Of a stretch of DNA of 62,870 nt, positions 1-9,276 are shown in pieces; the first letter of the stretch is position 1; each line of letters opens with the position of its first letter. The position numbers and the translations under genes are program-made. Where the stretch lies: assembly GCA_938091115.1 (NCBI GenBank), contig CALKNI010000003.1:1-62870 (forward strand), written 5' to 3'. This stretch comes from an uncultured Pirellulaceae bacterium. GTDB taxonomy: Bacteria; Planctomycetota; Planctomycetia; Pirellulales; Pirellulaceae. The notes under the pieces are model-generated. The model worked only from the letters and a program-made list of their open reading frames with translations. It was not told the origin of the DNA and searched no databases.

Positions 1-662
1 TTTTCCTCCATCTTCGCTTCGGCGAATGCGAATGTGATTGCTCCCCCACGATGCGAGAACCGTTCCGCGACGCGTTACCGTGATGTTGGGAAACCGCTCA
101 TTTTTAAATACCTGGGTGGATTCCAAAATTGGTGTTCCGAGGAATGATTCAATTCCTGATTCCGCGGGTGTCTGGGCAAAAGAGAATTGCGTCAAGAATA
201 AACAAAGCCAAAAGCAAAAGCAAAAGCAAAGGCAGAGGCTTAGGTGAGGTGAGCTCATTCGTTGGATTGGATTCATTGGTCGGCAGTCGAGATAGATTGA
301 GCGTTGTAGTAATGCGGCTAAGTGGTTGGTAAATGATCGGGATGATTGGCAAGTTAAGTCGCCAAATAATGTTGTGTTATTCTGGAAGAGGGGGCGCGGA
401 CTGTCAAACAAAAGAGAGATTTGTTGAGATTTTTGATTAAGTGGAAAAATCAACTGTTATTAGAGTTGCAATTAAAAATTAAGTTTCGAAGATGGACGTG
501 AACTTAGTCGCTCGAGCGATTAAGGTTGTTTAGGTTGCCTAATGATGGGTTCGATCAAAGTTTTGATCAGTGCAGATTGTGCTTGATGGCAGCGATTTTC
601 CTAACCTCCTTGTGTGGTCGCCCGCACAATCTATTGTTTCCGATGTTTAAGGGTTTGAGGCG
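1..662. other. gene-free leader region, no supported gene
   Basis: No convincing coding region is seen. The open frames here are short, low in complexity and overlap on both strands. The only structured element is an A-rich short repeat at about 209-231, where a 6-base CAAAAG unit occurs three times in tandem followed by a degenerate copy. The last 60 bases hold the ribosome binding site (GAGG just before 663) of the PQQ-propeller gene. A gene may end to the left of the window, but nothing of it can be identified. Confidence 0.5.
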
Positions 663-2042
663 ATGAATTCGAATTTTAATAAGTGGATTGGCGTATTCTA
701 TTTTTGTCTTGGCCTAAGTTTGTGCTGGGCGGATGGGGTGAGTAAGGCGCAAGAGAGCAGCTCCACCCTGCCGAGTTCAATGCGTTTTCGCGGCAACAAT
801 GCGGATGGCCTTGCACCTAATAATTCTGGACTTCCGGAATCATGGTCAAAAACAAAAAATGTGAAGTGGGTGGCGGATGTTCCCGGTTGGGGATGGTCTT
901 GTCCTGTTGTTGTAGGTAATCGTGTTTTTTTGACGGCGGTCGTGGGTGATGAACAAAATGTAAAACCTAAAAAGGGTCTTTATTTAGGCGAGGGAGTTCG
1001 GGACCCTGCGAAAGGTCAGCACCATTGGCTGGTTTTTTGTTTTGATCTCAATAGCGGGAAACAGATTTGGAAAAAAGAAGCTCACACAGGCCAACCGCTG
1101 ATTCCGCGGCATCCAAAAAGTTCTTATGCCGCCGAGACGCCAGCGAGCGATGGAAAACGATTATTTGTTGTTTTTGGAGACGTTGGAATTTACTGCTACG
1201 ACCTGGATGGCAATTCAATTTGGTCGAAAAAAATTGAACCGAAAAAAACTCTCAATGACTGGGGAGCGGCGTCTTCTCCCGTCGTGCACGATGGAAGACT
1301 GATTGTAGTTTATGACAATATGGAGAGTTCCTGGATTGCATCCTATGACGGAGCCACCGGTAAAGAAATTTGGAACAAGAAACGAGATGAAACACATACT
1401 TGGTCTACTCCCTTTGTCTGGGAAAATGAGATCAGGACAGAAATTGTTGTTCCGGGCCAGCGAAAGCATCGGGGATATTCTTTATCGGGTGAGGTTCTTT
1501 GGGAGTTCGATGGCAAAGCGAACCTTGTAATTTCATCTCCCTTTTCGTCGCATGGATTGTGTTATTTAGCCTCCGGCTATGTGGGTGCACCCCACAAGAA
1601 TACATTCGCGATTAAGCCCGGAGCGCATGGTGACCTCGCACCAGATGCAGACAAGTACACTGAGAACGAGTTTATCGCCTGGCACACACCGAGGTCTGCA
1701 CCTTACAACACCACACAGTTGGTTTATGGTGATTATCTTTATACTCTTTACGATTTTGGGTTTTTGACTTGCCACGATGCCAAAACGGGTGTGGAAGTTT
1801 ATGGCAAGCAGCGGTTGAAACCTCGTGGTTCATTCACAGCTTCTCCGTGGGCTTACAACGGCAAAATCTTTTGTCTTAACGAAGATGGAATGACCTATGC
1901 GATTCAGCCGGGCCCTGAGTTTGAAATTCTTGGTACGAGTGATTTAGCCGAACTGTCTCTCGCATCTCCAGCGATTGTCAGTGATAAATTGTTACTGCGG
2001 ACAGCCTCAAAGCTTTATTGTTTAAGCGAGTCTGAGGACTAG
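663..2042 (+). CDS. exported PQQ-like (BamB-type) beta-propeller protein
   Basis: 459 residues. The N-terminus is a signal peptide (hydrophobic residues about 9-23, cleavage near the AQES region). The rest is a run of PQQ-like or quinoprotein-type blades, seen as repeated Y/F-D-x-x-G-K/N-x-x-W motifs (for example FDLNSGKQIWKK, YDLDGNSIWSKK, YDGATGKEIWNKK). This matches the BamB/PQQ-binding-like propellers that are abundant in planctomycetes, where most members have no proven enzyme activity. The conserved Trp-docking blades suggest an eight-bladed propeller in the periplasm. There is no sign of a PQQ-binding disulfide or an alcohol dehydrogenase active site, so a binding or scaffold role is more likely than a dehydrogenase. 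It stands alone: 132 bases separate it from the next gene. The ATG at 663 follows a GAGG motif. Confidence 0.85.
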   Translation: MNSNFNKWIGVFYFCLGLSLCWADGVSKAQESSSTLPSSMRFRGNNADGLAPNNSGLPESWSKTKNVKWVADVPGWGWSCPVVVGNRVFLTAVVGDEQNVKPKKGLYLGEGVRDPAKGQHHWLVFCFDLNSGKQIWKKEAHTGQPLIPRHPKSSYAAETPASDGKRLFVVFGDVGIYCYDLDGNSIWSKKIEPKKTLNDWGAASSPVVHDGRLIVVYDNMESSWIASYDGATGKEIWNKKRDETHTWSTPFVWENEIRTEIVVPGQRKHRGYSLSGEVLWEFDGKANLVISSPFSSHGLCYLASGYVGAPHKNTFAIKPGAHGDLAPDADKYTENEFIAWHTPRSAPYNTTQLVYGDYLYTLYDFGFLTCHDAKTGVEVYGKQRLKPRGSFTASPWAYNGKIFCLNEDGMTYAIQPGPEFEILGTSDLAELSLASPAIVSDKLLLRTASKLYCLSESED

Positions 2043-2174
2043 GTTTTTGCTGTGTCTGATACGTCGGCAGAGTTTCACCGAGTTGACAGTGCGCATTGGT
2101 TGCTAAAATGTAATGAGGGGAATCGGCTGTCAGTCTGATCAGCCACCCAAACTGGTAATTAGTTTAAGGCGGTT

Positions 2175-2855
2175 TTGTTGGTTTCAAAAATAGGCTGGAT
2201 ACTGGCTCGGGTGAGTTTGCCGATCGTAGTTATAATGGTCATGGTTTTAATAAGCCTGAATGCGCTGACTGCTAGTAGCGTGTTAGCCCAGGACTCGGGT
2301 TCTAATCTTCGTCGGTACGAGCAGGGGCCGCTGGTCAAAAAAGACTACCAAGGTTCAGCGCCTGATACGATTAAACAATTCGCTGCCTCAACTGAAATCG
2401 AGATGCGCTATGAATACAGTTATCAGCTCTACCAAAAAGATCAGCAATTTCAAATCTACGTGACCGACATCGAAGTTTACTCGATCATGTTGCAAAAAAA
2501 ATCATGGAATAGGCAGTTGTATAACGTCCGCCTTCTCGACCATGAGCAAGGGCACTTTGATATTGGCCAAATTTTTGCTTTGAGGGCGAAAATTGAGATT
2601 GCGAGAAAAATGAAAGATAAGCGACGTTTCTTAAGCACGGGTAAGACCAAGGCGGGGGTGATAGCTAAGCTTGAAGAAACATTGAGTCAGGAATTTTTTC
2701 ATATCGTGACTGAGATGACGGAAGCCCAAATTGCTTACGATGGCGTTACCAATCATGGCCTCGATCAAAAGTCGCAAAAACTCGCTCGCGTTGGCCATTC
2801 GGAGAAACTGAGGGCATTGCAAAAAAAAGCCAAAAGCATGGCAGGGCATCAATAG
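2175..2855 (+). CDS. exported DUF922-like putative zinc peptidase
   Basis: 226 residues beginning at one of two adjacent TTG codons (2175 or 2178), just after an AAGGCGG purine stretch; no ATG lies before the hydrophobic signal segment (residues about 8-35, cleavage after VLAQ). The mature part has a clear HExxH zinc-protease motif (HEQGH, residues 123-127) followed by a hydrophobic/acidic helix, and the C-terminal third is a charged helix. The segment around HEQGHFDI resembles the DUF922 family of predicted secreted metalloproteins, whose substrates are unknown. Peptidase activity is inferred only from the motif. The gene is flanked by 130-250 base gaps and is probably transcribed alone or with the propeller gene upstream. 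Confidence 0.6.
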   Translation: MLVSKIGWILARVSLPIVVIMVMVLISLNALTASSVLAQDSGSNLRRYEQGPLVKKDYQGSAPDTIKQFAASTEIEMRYEYSYQLYQKDQQFQIYVTDIEVYSIMLQKKSWNRQLYNVRLLDHEQGHFDIGQIFALRAKIEIARKMKDKRRFLSTGKTKAGVIAKLEETLSQEFFHIVTEMTEAQIAYDGVTNHGLDQKSQKLARVGHSEKLRALQKKAKSMAGHQ

Positions 2856-3104
2856 CTCAATAAAAAGTCCTTGTGGATCGAACGTTTTTGGTGATACAAC
2901 AAGTCGGAAACAATGCAAATTGGCGGTCAAGGTTGACAGATACGGCGAGATGCCGTATGTTTACGCTCTGAATGCGTATATGTCAAATCCGATCTCATTT
3001 GTGAAGTAGCGAGAGCTGGCAGGAGGCGCCTGCTCTTGGTTTTCACTTTGTTGAAATATCGAGTTGGTTCTAGTTTGAAAAAAGTTTCTTAAGGTTTTGG
3101 AATA

Positions 3105-3914
3105 GTGAATATTAATCAAATTCTCGTTAGTTTATTTGTGATGGCCTTTGTTGTTCCATGCTTCGGGCAGGAAAAGGAGGGCAAAGAAGGTAGTGGGGGA
3201 ATGTTCGGCTCGAAAGAGGAATATGGAAATTTCATTGGGTCGGCCAAAAGGGCGTCTGTGGAAAATCCGGAATTGCGAGCTTTGATCCCACTCATCAACG
3301 ATATTGCTCAGGGGCAGCCAATTGGTTCAACAGCCTCGCGTTTTGGAACCGCCAGCAGTGAGCTTGGCCTCTTAGCTAATCCGCGCATTCGCGAAGACAT
3401 CGAAATGGTTGATGACCAGTACCGAGAGTTTCAGGAACGACAGCGGGCATTGCAAAAGGAAATGGCAGACCAGTTAAGGCAAATTGATTTCACGGACACT
3501 GAAAATCTTCCGAGCCAAATTAAGGAGATCCGCGATTCTGCTGAGCGAGAAATGAATGAATTGTTGCTCCCTCATCAGGTTAAGCGACTGAAGCAGTTGA
3601 GGATGCAGTCTTTACTTCAACGGCGCGATCTGGTTCAAGTGTTGACAGCCGACCCTATTAAGTCGGATCTCAAGATTACTGATGAGCAATCTCAAGAGTT
3701 GCGCGACTATCAAGTGCAGATGCAGGAAGAATTGCAGCGAGAAATGGCAAAATTACAGGATCGAGCGCGTAGTCGCTTACTTTCTAAATTGAATCCCTCA
3801 CAAAAGAAGCAAGTCGAAGAGATGATTGGAGACACGTTTGTTTTCCAGAATTCAAAAGACATGTCGCAGGGAAGAGCGAAGGGGAAAGGCAAAACGTACC
3901 TCAAGGGCAAGTGA
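3105..3914 (+). CDS. periplasmic coiled-coil protein, LTxxQ/Spy-like
   Basis: 269 residues from a GTG start with an AAGG motif about ten bases upstream. A signal peptide covers residues 1-21 (ends CFGQ). The mature protein is mostly charged helix and shows two similar segments. Each is a long amphipathic helix (around residues 100-130 and 195-220) followed by a leucine/proline turn resembling LLPHQVKRLKQL in the first and LLSKLNPSQKKQVEEM in the second. This doubled layout resembles the Spy/CpxP LTxxQ fold of periplasmic chaperone-like proteins, but the match is structural rather than by sequence and no function is claimed. The tail is rich in Lys and Gly. Confidence 0.6.
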   Translation: MNINQILVSLFVMAFVVPCFGQEKEGKEGSGGMFGSKEEYGNFIGSAKRASVENPELRALIPLINDIAQGQPIGSTASRFGTASSELGLLANPRIREDIEMVDDQYREFQERQRALQKEMADQLRQIDFTDTENLPSQIKEIRDSAEREMNELLLPHQVKRLKQLRMQSLLQRRDLVQVLTADPIKSDLKITDEQSQELRDYQVQMQEELQREMAKLQDRARSRLLSKLNPSQKKQVEEMIGDTFVFQNSKDMSQGRAKGKGKTYLKGK

Positions 3915-4045
3915 TTTTCAAAGTAAGAAATTAGCTTTTTGTTCCATTGCCGGATAGAAATAGGTACAATCAGAATCCAAGAGGCATCGCTGATCGAGTC
4001 GGCGGTGTCTTTCTTTTTGGTTACTCAGCTGTTTTTCTGCGAGAC

Positions 4046-5407
4046 ATGAAAATGTGGATTTTCTATTCAACACGATTTGTCCTGTTAGTTTCGGTTGCTT
4101 TGTTGATGACCAGCGTTGCCGAAGCGACTGAGAAGCGACCTAACATCATTTATATTTTGGCGGATGATCTAGGTTACGGTGATCTCGGCTGTTATGGTCA
4201 AAAATTAATCAAGACTCCCAATATTGACAGTCTGGCGAAGACTGGAATGCGTTTTACTGACCATTATTCCGGGGCTCCAGTTTGCGCGCCTGCCCGATGC
4301 GTTTTATTGACGGGACTCCACACGGGTCACTGTCCAATTCGAGGTAATCGAGCTTTGAAATTTGAGGGCAACGTGCCTATTCCAAAATCGTATACCACGC
4401 TGGGCGAGGTAATGCAGAAAGCTGGTTACGTGACGGGTGCATTTGGTAAATGGGGGCAAGGTTATCCAGGATCTGTCGGAGATCCAGTGCTTCGAGGGTT
4501 TGACCAATTCTTTGGCTACAACTGTCAGCGAGAGGCGCACAACTACTATCCAGGGCATCTTTGGAAGAACGATAAAAAGGTATTATTAACTGGCAATGAA
4601 AAAGGCAAGAAGCAGCAATACTCGCATGATTTAATCACTGAACAGGCGTTAAATTTCATTGCGACTCCACGCGATGAGCCATTTTTTGTCTACATCCCTT
4701 ACACGATTCCTCATACAAGTTTTCAAGTGCCTGATTTAGCGGCTTATCAAGCAAAAAGTTGGTCGGTCAATCAGAAAACACAAGCCGCTATGATCTCGCG
4801 GATGGATCGAGATGTCGGAAGAATTATTGAGCAGGTTCAGTCGTTAGGTGCAATTGACAATACATTGATTATTTTTTCATCCGACAATGGCCCCCATGGA
4901 GCAGGTAAAACACTCACGCACTTTAATGCTGCCGGTCCACTTCGTGGTAAAAAAGGAGCGACTTACGAAGGAGGAATTAGAGTGCCATTGGTGGTCAGTT
5001 GGCCCGGAAAAATTAAGCCAGGCACGGAAAGTGATCACATTTCCGGATTTCAAGATTTGTTTCCAACCTTTGCTGAATTAGCGGGTGCCCGAGTCCCTGC
5101 ACAAATTGATGGCATTAGCTTTGTTCCTGAGTTATTGGGCCAACCTAATCAAGGAAAACACGAATATCTCTACTGGGAATTGGGTACTTGTCAGGGATTA
5201 AGAAAAGAAAATTGGAAGGCAGTCCGCAACAGTACGAAAAACAAGTTGGGCGACGTTGAGATTTATGATCTCACGAATGATATTGGCGAGGCAAACAACC
5301 TTGCAGCACAACGTCCAGAACTCGCCACGGATTTTCTGAAATTATTGCAAGCTGCCCGCACACCGTCTGAGCTTTTCCCAGTGCCGGTTCTGGACAACGA
5401 ACAATGA
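4046..5407 (+). CDS. exported type I sulfatase (arylsulfatase family)
   Basis: 453 residues if begun at ATG 4046; an open frame extends to a TTG at 3947, but the signal peptide (about residues 1-28, ending VAEA) lies directly after 4046 or 4052, so the shorter form is preferred. The mature protein opens with RPNIIYILADDLGYGDLGCYG, which carries the metal-binding Asp pair. The formylglycine signature is CAPAR with the modified Cys at residue 80 (CxPxR followed by LLTG). GKWGQGYPG and the SSDNGPH segment carry further active-site and metal residues. It removes sulfate esters from a carbohydrate or aryl substrate in the periplasm or outside the cell; the substrate is not readable. The stop overlaps the start of the next gene (ATGA), so the two are translationally coupled. 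Confidence 0.92.
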   Translation: MKMWIFYSTRFVLLVSVALLMTSVAEATEKRPNIIYILADDLGYGDLGCYGQKLIKTPNIDSLAKTGMRFTDHYSGAPVCAPARCVLLTGLHTGHCPIRGNRALKFEGNVPIPKSYTTLGEVMQKAGYVTGAFGKWGQGYPGSVGDPVLRGFDQFFGYNCQREAHNYYPGHLWKNDKKVLLTGNEKGKKQQYSHDLITEQALNFIATPRDEPFFVYIPYTIPHTSFQVPDLAAYQAKSWSVNQKTQAAMISRMDRDVGRIIEQVQSLGAIDNTLIIFSSDNGPHGAGKTLTHFNAAGPLRGKKGATYEGGIRVPLVVSWPGKIKPGTESDHISGFQDLFPTFAELAGARVPAQIDGISFVPELLGQPNQGKHEYLYWELGTCQGLRKENWKAVRNSTKNKLGDVEIYDLTNDIGEANNLAAQRPELATDFLKLLQAARTPSELFPVPVLDNEQ

Positions 5408-6159
5408 AATTGAAGCCTTTACTTGCGGTTTGGTTTTTTGGCTTCACGCTGCTCTCACCGTCTCTTGTTGCGCAGTCCATTGAGCCTCGAAATCCTAAAC
5501 CGATTCAAGCATCAGAAATAGTTGAAGTGACTGCCCAACCATTGGTCGCGCCGGTTTTGATGAAGCCGGGGAAATTGATTTTTGCGGATAGTTTTCAGGA
5601 AGGCACAATTCGGCCCCAATGGATTCCGCTGCATCAAACTAGGTGGGACGTTACCAATGGTACGCTTCATGGCATTCCCGCAACAGAAGAATTTCAGAAA
5701 AGTCGAAAGAAACACAACGGTGGCACGCCAAGTTCGAAACTGGTGGTGCCGGTAAAAGACTGCATCCTCCAAATATCTTTTAAATTAACGGGCAAGATGA
5801 ATGGTGCACACTTTGGATTTAATGACGGAACGTTTCAAAGTGGTACTGGGCATGTCGGGCGGGTTACGTTTCACAAACGGGACGGGATTTCGCTGATCAA
5901 GGATAAAAACACCAAACTCGAAAACGATCAGGTTGAAGTACTCAAGTCAAATCCATTTAAGATCCAGTCAGACCAATGGTACACCCTTGTGCTGGAAGTC
6001 AAAGGCGAGCAAATGGTGATGCAGTTAAAAAATGGGCCAACTTTGAAGGCGCAGAACAAGCGTTTTCTAGCTCCAAAATCCTGGATTAATCTGCCAACGC
6101 GTGGTGGTGGGGAAATCTATTATGACGATGTCCGCATTTGGGCACCGCTGAAGGAATAG
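5404..6159 (+). CDS. exported DUF1080-like (concanavalin-fold) protein
   Basis: 251 residues with a signal peptide (1-24). The body from about residue 60 (FADSFQEG...W, then WDVTNGTLHGIP) has the pattern of the DUF1080 / 3-keto-disaccharide hydrolase family: an early D-F-x-G-x-x-x-x-x-W-x-x-x-x-G-x-W-x-V-x-x-G start, a central WYTLVLEVKG strand, and an ending in YYDDVRIW. The fold is a lectin-like jelly roll. Its 4-base overlap with the sulfatase implies a shared substrate, perhaps as a binding or accessory hydrolase. The 3' end lies 13 bases from the convergent ASPIC/UnbV gene. Confidence 0.65.
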   Translation: MKLKPLLAVWFFGFTLLSPSLVAQSIEPRNPKPIQASEIVEVTAQPLVAPVLMKPGKLIFADSFQEGTIRPQWIPLHQTRWDVTNGTLHGIPATEEFQKSRKKHNGGTPSSKLVVPVKDCILQISFKLTGKMNGAHFGFNDGTFQSGTGHVGRVTFHKRDGISLIKDKNTKLENDQVEVLKSNPFKIQSDQWYTLVLEVKGEQMVMQLKNGPTLKAQNKRFLAPKSWINLPTRGGGEIYYDDVRIWAPLKE

Positions 6160-6172
6160 TAGACTTTGAGGA

Positions 6173-7636
6173 TTAGTTATTTTTGATTAGTTCAAAAGTT
6201 CCGTTTTTTAATTGTTGCATCGTAACCAAACGATTGAAATCAACGGACCGAAACGTTTGGAATTTTTGATTAGGCTCCATTATTTCGATCGAGACCGGTG
6301 TGTCGGCATTGCCCAATCCGAAGTGAAGTGTCATTTCATTCTGATTTCCCTGTCCAGTACCCGCTTCGATTGCTCTGGTGAAGACGTGTTTCCCAGCAAT
6401 CACCTTCACTACGGCACTGACTGCGGATCGATTTAAGTCAGTTCCATTCCCGTGTACCAGGACCTTCAACCAATTCGTATTTTCCAACTGATTTTGATAG
6501 AGTTTGTTTGCGGTGATTAAATCAAGGTCTCCGTCTCGATCATAATCGGCCCAGGCAGCTTGATAAGTGGGTGGGAGATTTCCTAATTGACTGGCAGAGG
6601 TGATGTCCGAAAAATCAAAGCCAGTCAGATTCTTGTAAAGCACGGCGTTGTTTTTTTTGCCGAACGAGGCGGTGCCGTAAACGGTAGTAAAAAACAAGTC
6701 AAGATTACCGTCATTGTCAAAATCGCCGACCGTCGGACTGGCATAAGATTCTTGATAAAAAACTCCGGAGGTGCCGCGATCTTCAAATGCATATCCTTTG
6801 TCGGATCCGAGATTCTTTAGGAATCTGGATTGAGGCTGGTTACCGCGGCTGTCTCGATGGGCAAAATTGCCAGCGAATAAATCTAACAATCCATCATTGT
6901 CAAAGTCTCCCCAGGCAGCGCCAATCGAATGTCCACCACCAAATTCATCGGAAGTGGCAACTGCATTCAGAGTTGACGCCTTGTTCTCAAAATTTCCCGC
7001 TCCATCATTCACCCACAACAGATTTGGCTGGAGTCGGTAATTGGAAACGTAGATATCGGGATCACCATCGAGGTCGTAATCACAGGCAGTCACTCCTCTC
7101 GCGCGAAATTGAGAATCGGTTCGCGCAAGTCGAAAGGCTGCGCCCTTTTCGTTCATTAGGAATAAGTCGGGGTAGGTGATCCCCTTGCCCCAGTCTTCGT
7201 AGCCGCCCACATAGAGATCAATGTACCCATCGCGATTGAAGTCCGCCCAGCATGCTCCAAGAGAGACGCTGGCTGGCAGCTCCGGTAAATCGAAAGGGGC
7301 AAACTCCTTACCATCGATATTCTTATAAAGCTTAAAGTTGGACCATGAAAACAGATCAACAAAGCCATCATTATTAAAATCGGCTGCGATTAACTCACCT
7401 AATCCAGTTGCTAGGCGAGAAAATTTCTGACCCTGTTCATTTTTCCAGACGGTGCCGCCGCAACAGAGATCTGACCACCCGTCGTTATTTAGGTCTGCCC
7501 AGCAGGCTGCGGTACCGCTTAGCTCAAGCCCGAGGCTGGCAGTTTGGTCAATGAATTTGGGAGCCACTGAATTCTGCGCGGTCAGGCTACCCATTGGAGT
7601 CAATAACAAGATGGAAAGAAGAAAATAGTGTCGCAT
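6173..7636 (-). CDS. exported FG-GAP/VCBS propeller protein with ASPIC/UnbV tail (CRTAC1-like)
   Basis: 487 residues with a signal peptide (1-20, ends LTAQ). The body is a series of FG-GAP/VCBS blades with Ca-binding DxDxDGxxD loops: ADLNNDGWSD, ADFNNDGFVD, ADFNRDGYID, CDYDLDGDPD, GDFDNDGLLD, GDFDNDGNLD and ADYDRDGDLD. The last 90 residues, from NTNWLKVLVHG onward, match the ASPIC/UnbV domain, giving the CRTAC1 architecture common in planctomycetes. The likely role is extracellular or periplasmic binding; no enzymatic residues are recognised. It is convergent with the sulfatase/DUF1080 pair, and 101 bases separate it from the gene upstream on the same strand. Confidence 0.85.
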   Translation of the reverse strand: MRHYFLLSILLLTPMGSLTAQNSVAPKFIDQTASLGLELSGTAACWADLNNDGWSDLCCGGTVWKNEQGQKFSRLATGLGELIAADFNNDGFVDLFSWSNFKLYKNIDGKEFAPFDLPELPASVSLGACWADFNRDGYIDLYVGGYEDWGKGITYPDLFLMNEKGAAFRLARTDSQFRARGVTACDYDLDGDPDIYVSNYRLQPNLLWVNDGAGNFENKASTLNAVATSDEFGGGHSIGAAWGDFDNDGLLDLFAGNFAHRDSRGNQPQSRFLKNLGSDKGYAFEDRGTSGVFYQESYASPTVGDFDNDGNLDLFFTTVYGTASFGKKNNAVLYKNLTGFDFSDITSASQLGNLPPTYQAAWADYDRDGDLDLITANKLYQNQLENTNWLKVLVHGNGTDLNRSAVSAVVKVIAGKHVFTRAIEAGTGQGNQNEMTLHFGLGNADTPVSIEIMEPNQKFQTFRSVDFNRLVTMQQLKNGTFELIKNN

Positions 7637-7737
7637 TATGCTCTCAGCTTTCTGTTAGTTGTTAAGTTGCCAGAGTCTCCGACTATTTGCAGGTCAGTCG
7701 CAAGTGTGTCTCCATCGGTAATTTTAGATCAATGAAC

Positions 7738-9222
7738 TTAGTTGCGAGGGATTTCATTTAATGTGTAATAGGCGTCAGCATGGACAAGTGGTTCCCCCTC
7801 GTTTGATCGAATCGCCGGCAGTCTAAAATCGTGCACGTGCCCCTGAACTCGATCGTCAACCTTGAGATTGACGGTCATGAGATCTTCAGAGACAACTGCT
7901 TGCGTTGCGACGGGTGTGGTTTGATCGACTTCGGGGCTGCCATAGCCTTGGCGATAAATATGAGTGAAAGTTGCCAATTGGTAGTTGGTAGCGACACTTG
8001 CAATTTTGGGATCTACCGGTTTAGTGAAAGTCATCTTAAAACCGTCCACCGTGGCAGATATCGTTTTGATTTCGAAGGGTGTGATTCCGGTCCAATCGAG
8101 ACGCTGAACGGCGTATGCTTTAGGGCCACGAACTGGCCAGCCACGATTTGTACCTCCAGCAATTAAATTACCATTGGGTGTGAATTGAACTGCTAATAAG
8201 CCGGTGTCAAAGCCTTCTCGGAAAGGATAACAGGCACCTTGCCAGACACCATTGATTTTTTCTGTAGTTGCGCGCATCACGACACCGAGGCTGAAGTCGC
8301 CGATGAAAATCTGATTTTCAAATGGGCCAAACTTTCCACCTGTGCGATCGACCATGAATCCTGAAATCGACCTCCCCATTCGCTTGTAAGGAAAAACGAC
8401 GGCGTAGGGAACTAACTCTTTGACCCGTTTTCTTTCCACTTCTAATCGAGAGGGAGTATTCGGGACTGTCGGTGGCGGACCCATCTCCGTGGCTAGCTCG
8501 TAGGAGTTAAAGCTGACTGGATGCCCCATAAAACCTCCCGGTTGGAGCACTTTCAACGAGCACGAGCCATTCCACGGGCCTTGGCTCTCGGCATAAAACA
8601 TGACTCCGTGTTCGTTCGGGCCAATTCCGCAAGGACTACGAATGCCGCTGCACACGGGGATCGAACGTCCATCGGGAGTTATTTTTAAGCACCATCCCCG
8701 GAACGGAGCCTTGGAGTGATAGGACTCCGAAAGGCAAAGGGCGACCCAGATGTTTCCTTCTGGGTCGGGTTTGGAACCGAAAGAAAATTCATGATAGTGT
8801 CGAAACCCCCAGCGGTCGCTAAGAGTATCGAATTGATCGGCTCGCCCATCATTATTGGTATCTGTGATGCGAGTGACTTCTGTTTGTTGAGTGATATGAA
8901 ATGCGCCCTTTCGGTAAGCCATTCCAAATATTTCATCCAAGCCGCTGGCGTATTTTTTGAACACTGGTTCTGGATGTTTTTGAAAGATCCCATCAACGAG
9001 GAAGATGTCGCCCCTTCGCGTGGCGATAGCAAGTTGTTTTTTGTCCGGCATGACTTCGAAACTGCCTGCTTCAACGGCGAGTTCCGGAGGAAGTGGAACT
9101 TCGACCATCTTGTAATATTTTGCCTCTTCTTCGGCAGTCCCCCAATACTCACCAAGGGGTTCTTGTTGGGGCAAGCAAATGAACAGTAACGTTATCAGCG
9201 ATTCAATGAGTGTCGTGAACAT
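7738..9222 (-). CDS. sorbosone-dehydrogenase-like beta-propeller (PVC type)
   Basis: 494 residues with a short signal segment (about 1-18). The core resembles glucose/sorbosone-dehydrogenase-like propellers of the planctomycete heme-protein group: EIFGMAYRKGAFHITQQTEVTRI, ITDTNNDGRADQFDTL, EGNIWVALCLSES, then an IRSPCGIGPNEHG blade. The last 110 residues form a beta-sandwich-like tail. The catalytic His/Arg set of true soluble glucose dehydrogenase could not be placed, so oxidation of a sugar is inferred from the family only. It lies 54 bases downstream of the multi-heme cytochrome on the same strand, so a shared redox pathway is plausible, with the propeller oxidising a substrate and the cytochrome accepting electrons. 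Confidence 0.7.
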   Translation of the reverse strand: MFTTLIESLITLLFICLPQQEPLGEYWGTAEEEAKYYKMVEVPLPPELAVEAGSFEVMPDKKQLAIATRRGDIFLVDGIFQKHPEPVFKKYASGLDEIFGMAYRKGAFHITQQTEVTRITDTNNDGRADQFDTLSDRWGFRHYHEFSFGSKPDPEGNIWVALCLSESYHSKAPFRGWCLKITPDGRSIPVCSGIRSPCGIGPNEHGVMFYAESQGPWNGSCSLKVLQPGGFMGHPVSFNSYELATEMGPPPTVPNTPSRLEVERKRVKELVPYAVVFPYKRMGRSISGFMVDRTGGKFGPFENQIFIGDFSLGVVMRATTEKINGVWQGACYPFREGFDTGLLAVQFTPNGNLIAGGTNRGWPVRGPKAYAVQRLDWTGITPFEIKTISATVDGFKMTFTKPVDPKIASVATNYQLATFTHIYRQGYGSPEVDQTTPVATQAVVSEDLMTVNLKVDDRVQGHVHDFRLPAIRSNEGEPLVHADAYYTLNEIPRN

Positions 9223-9276
9223 GTTTAATTTTTAAATGGTTATGGTGCTGTCGTTCGTTGGTGGAGACTCGTGAAG

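Noticed and set aside
209..231. CRISPR or regulatory repeat at the window start
   Set aside because: Only three 6-base units plus a degenerate one, A-rich, with no spacers: simple sequence repeat.
38..352. Three overlapping frames at the window start
   Set aside because: Low-complexity and on both strands, without ribosome binding site or family look.
3947..4045. N-terminal extension of the first sulfatase from TTG 3947
   Set aside because: The 33 extra residues precede a complete signal peptide starting at ATG 4046.
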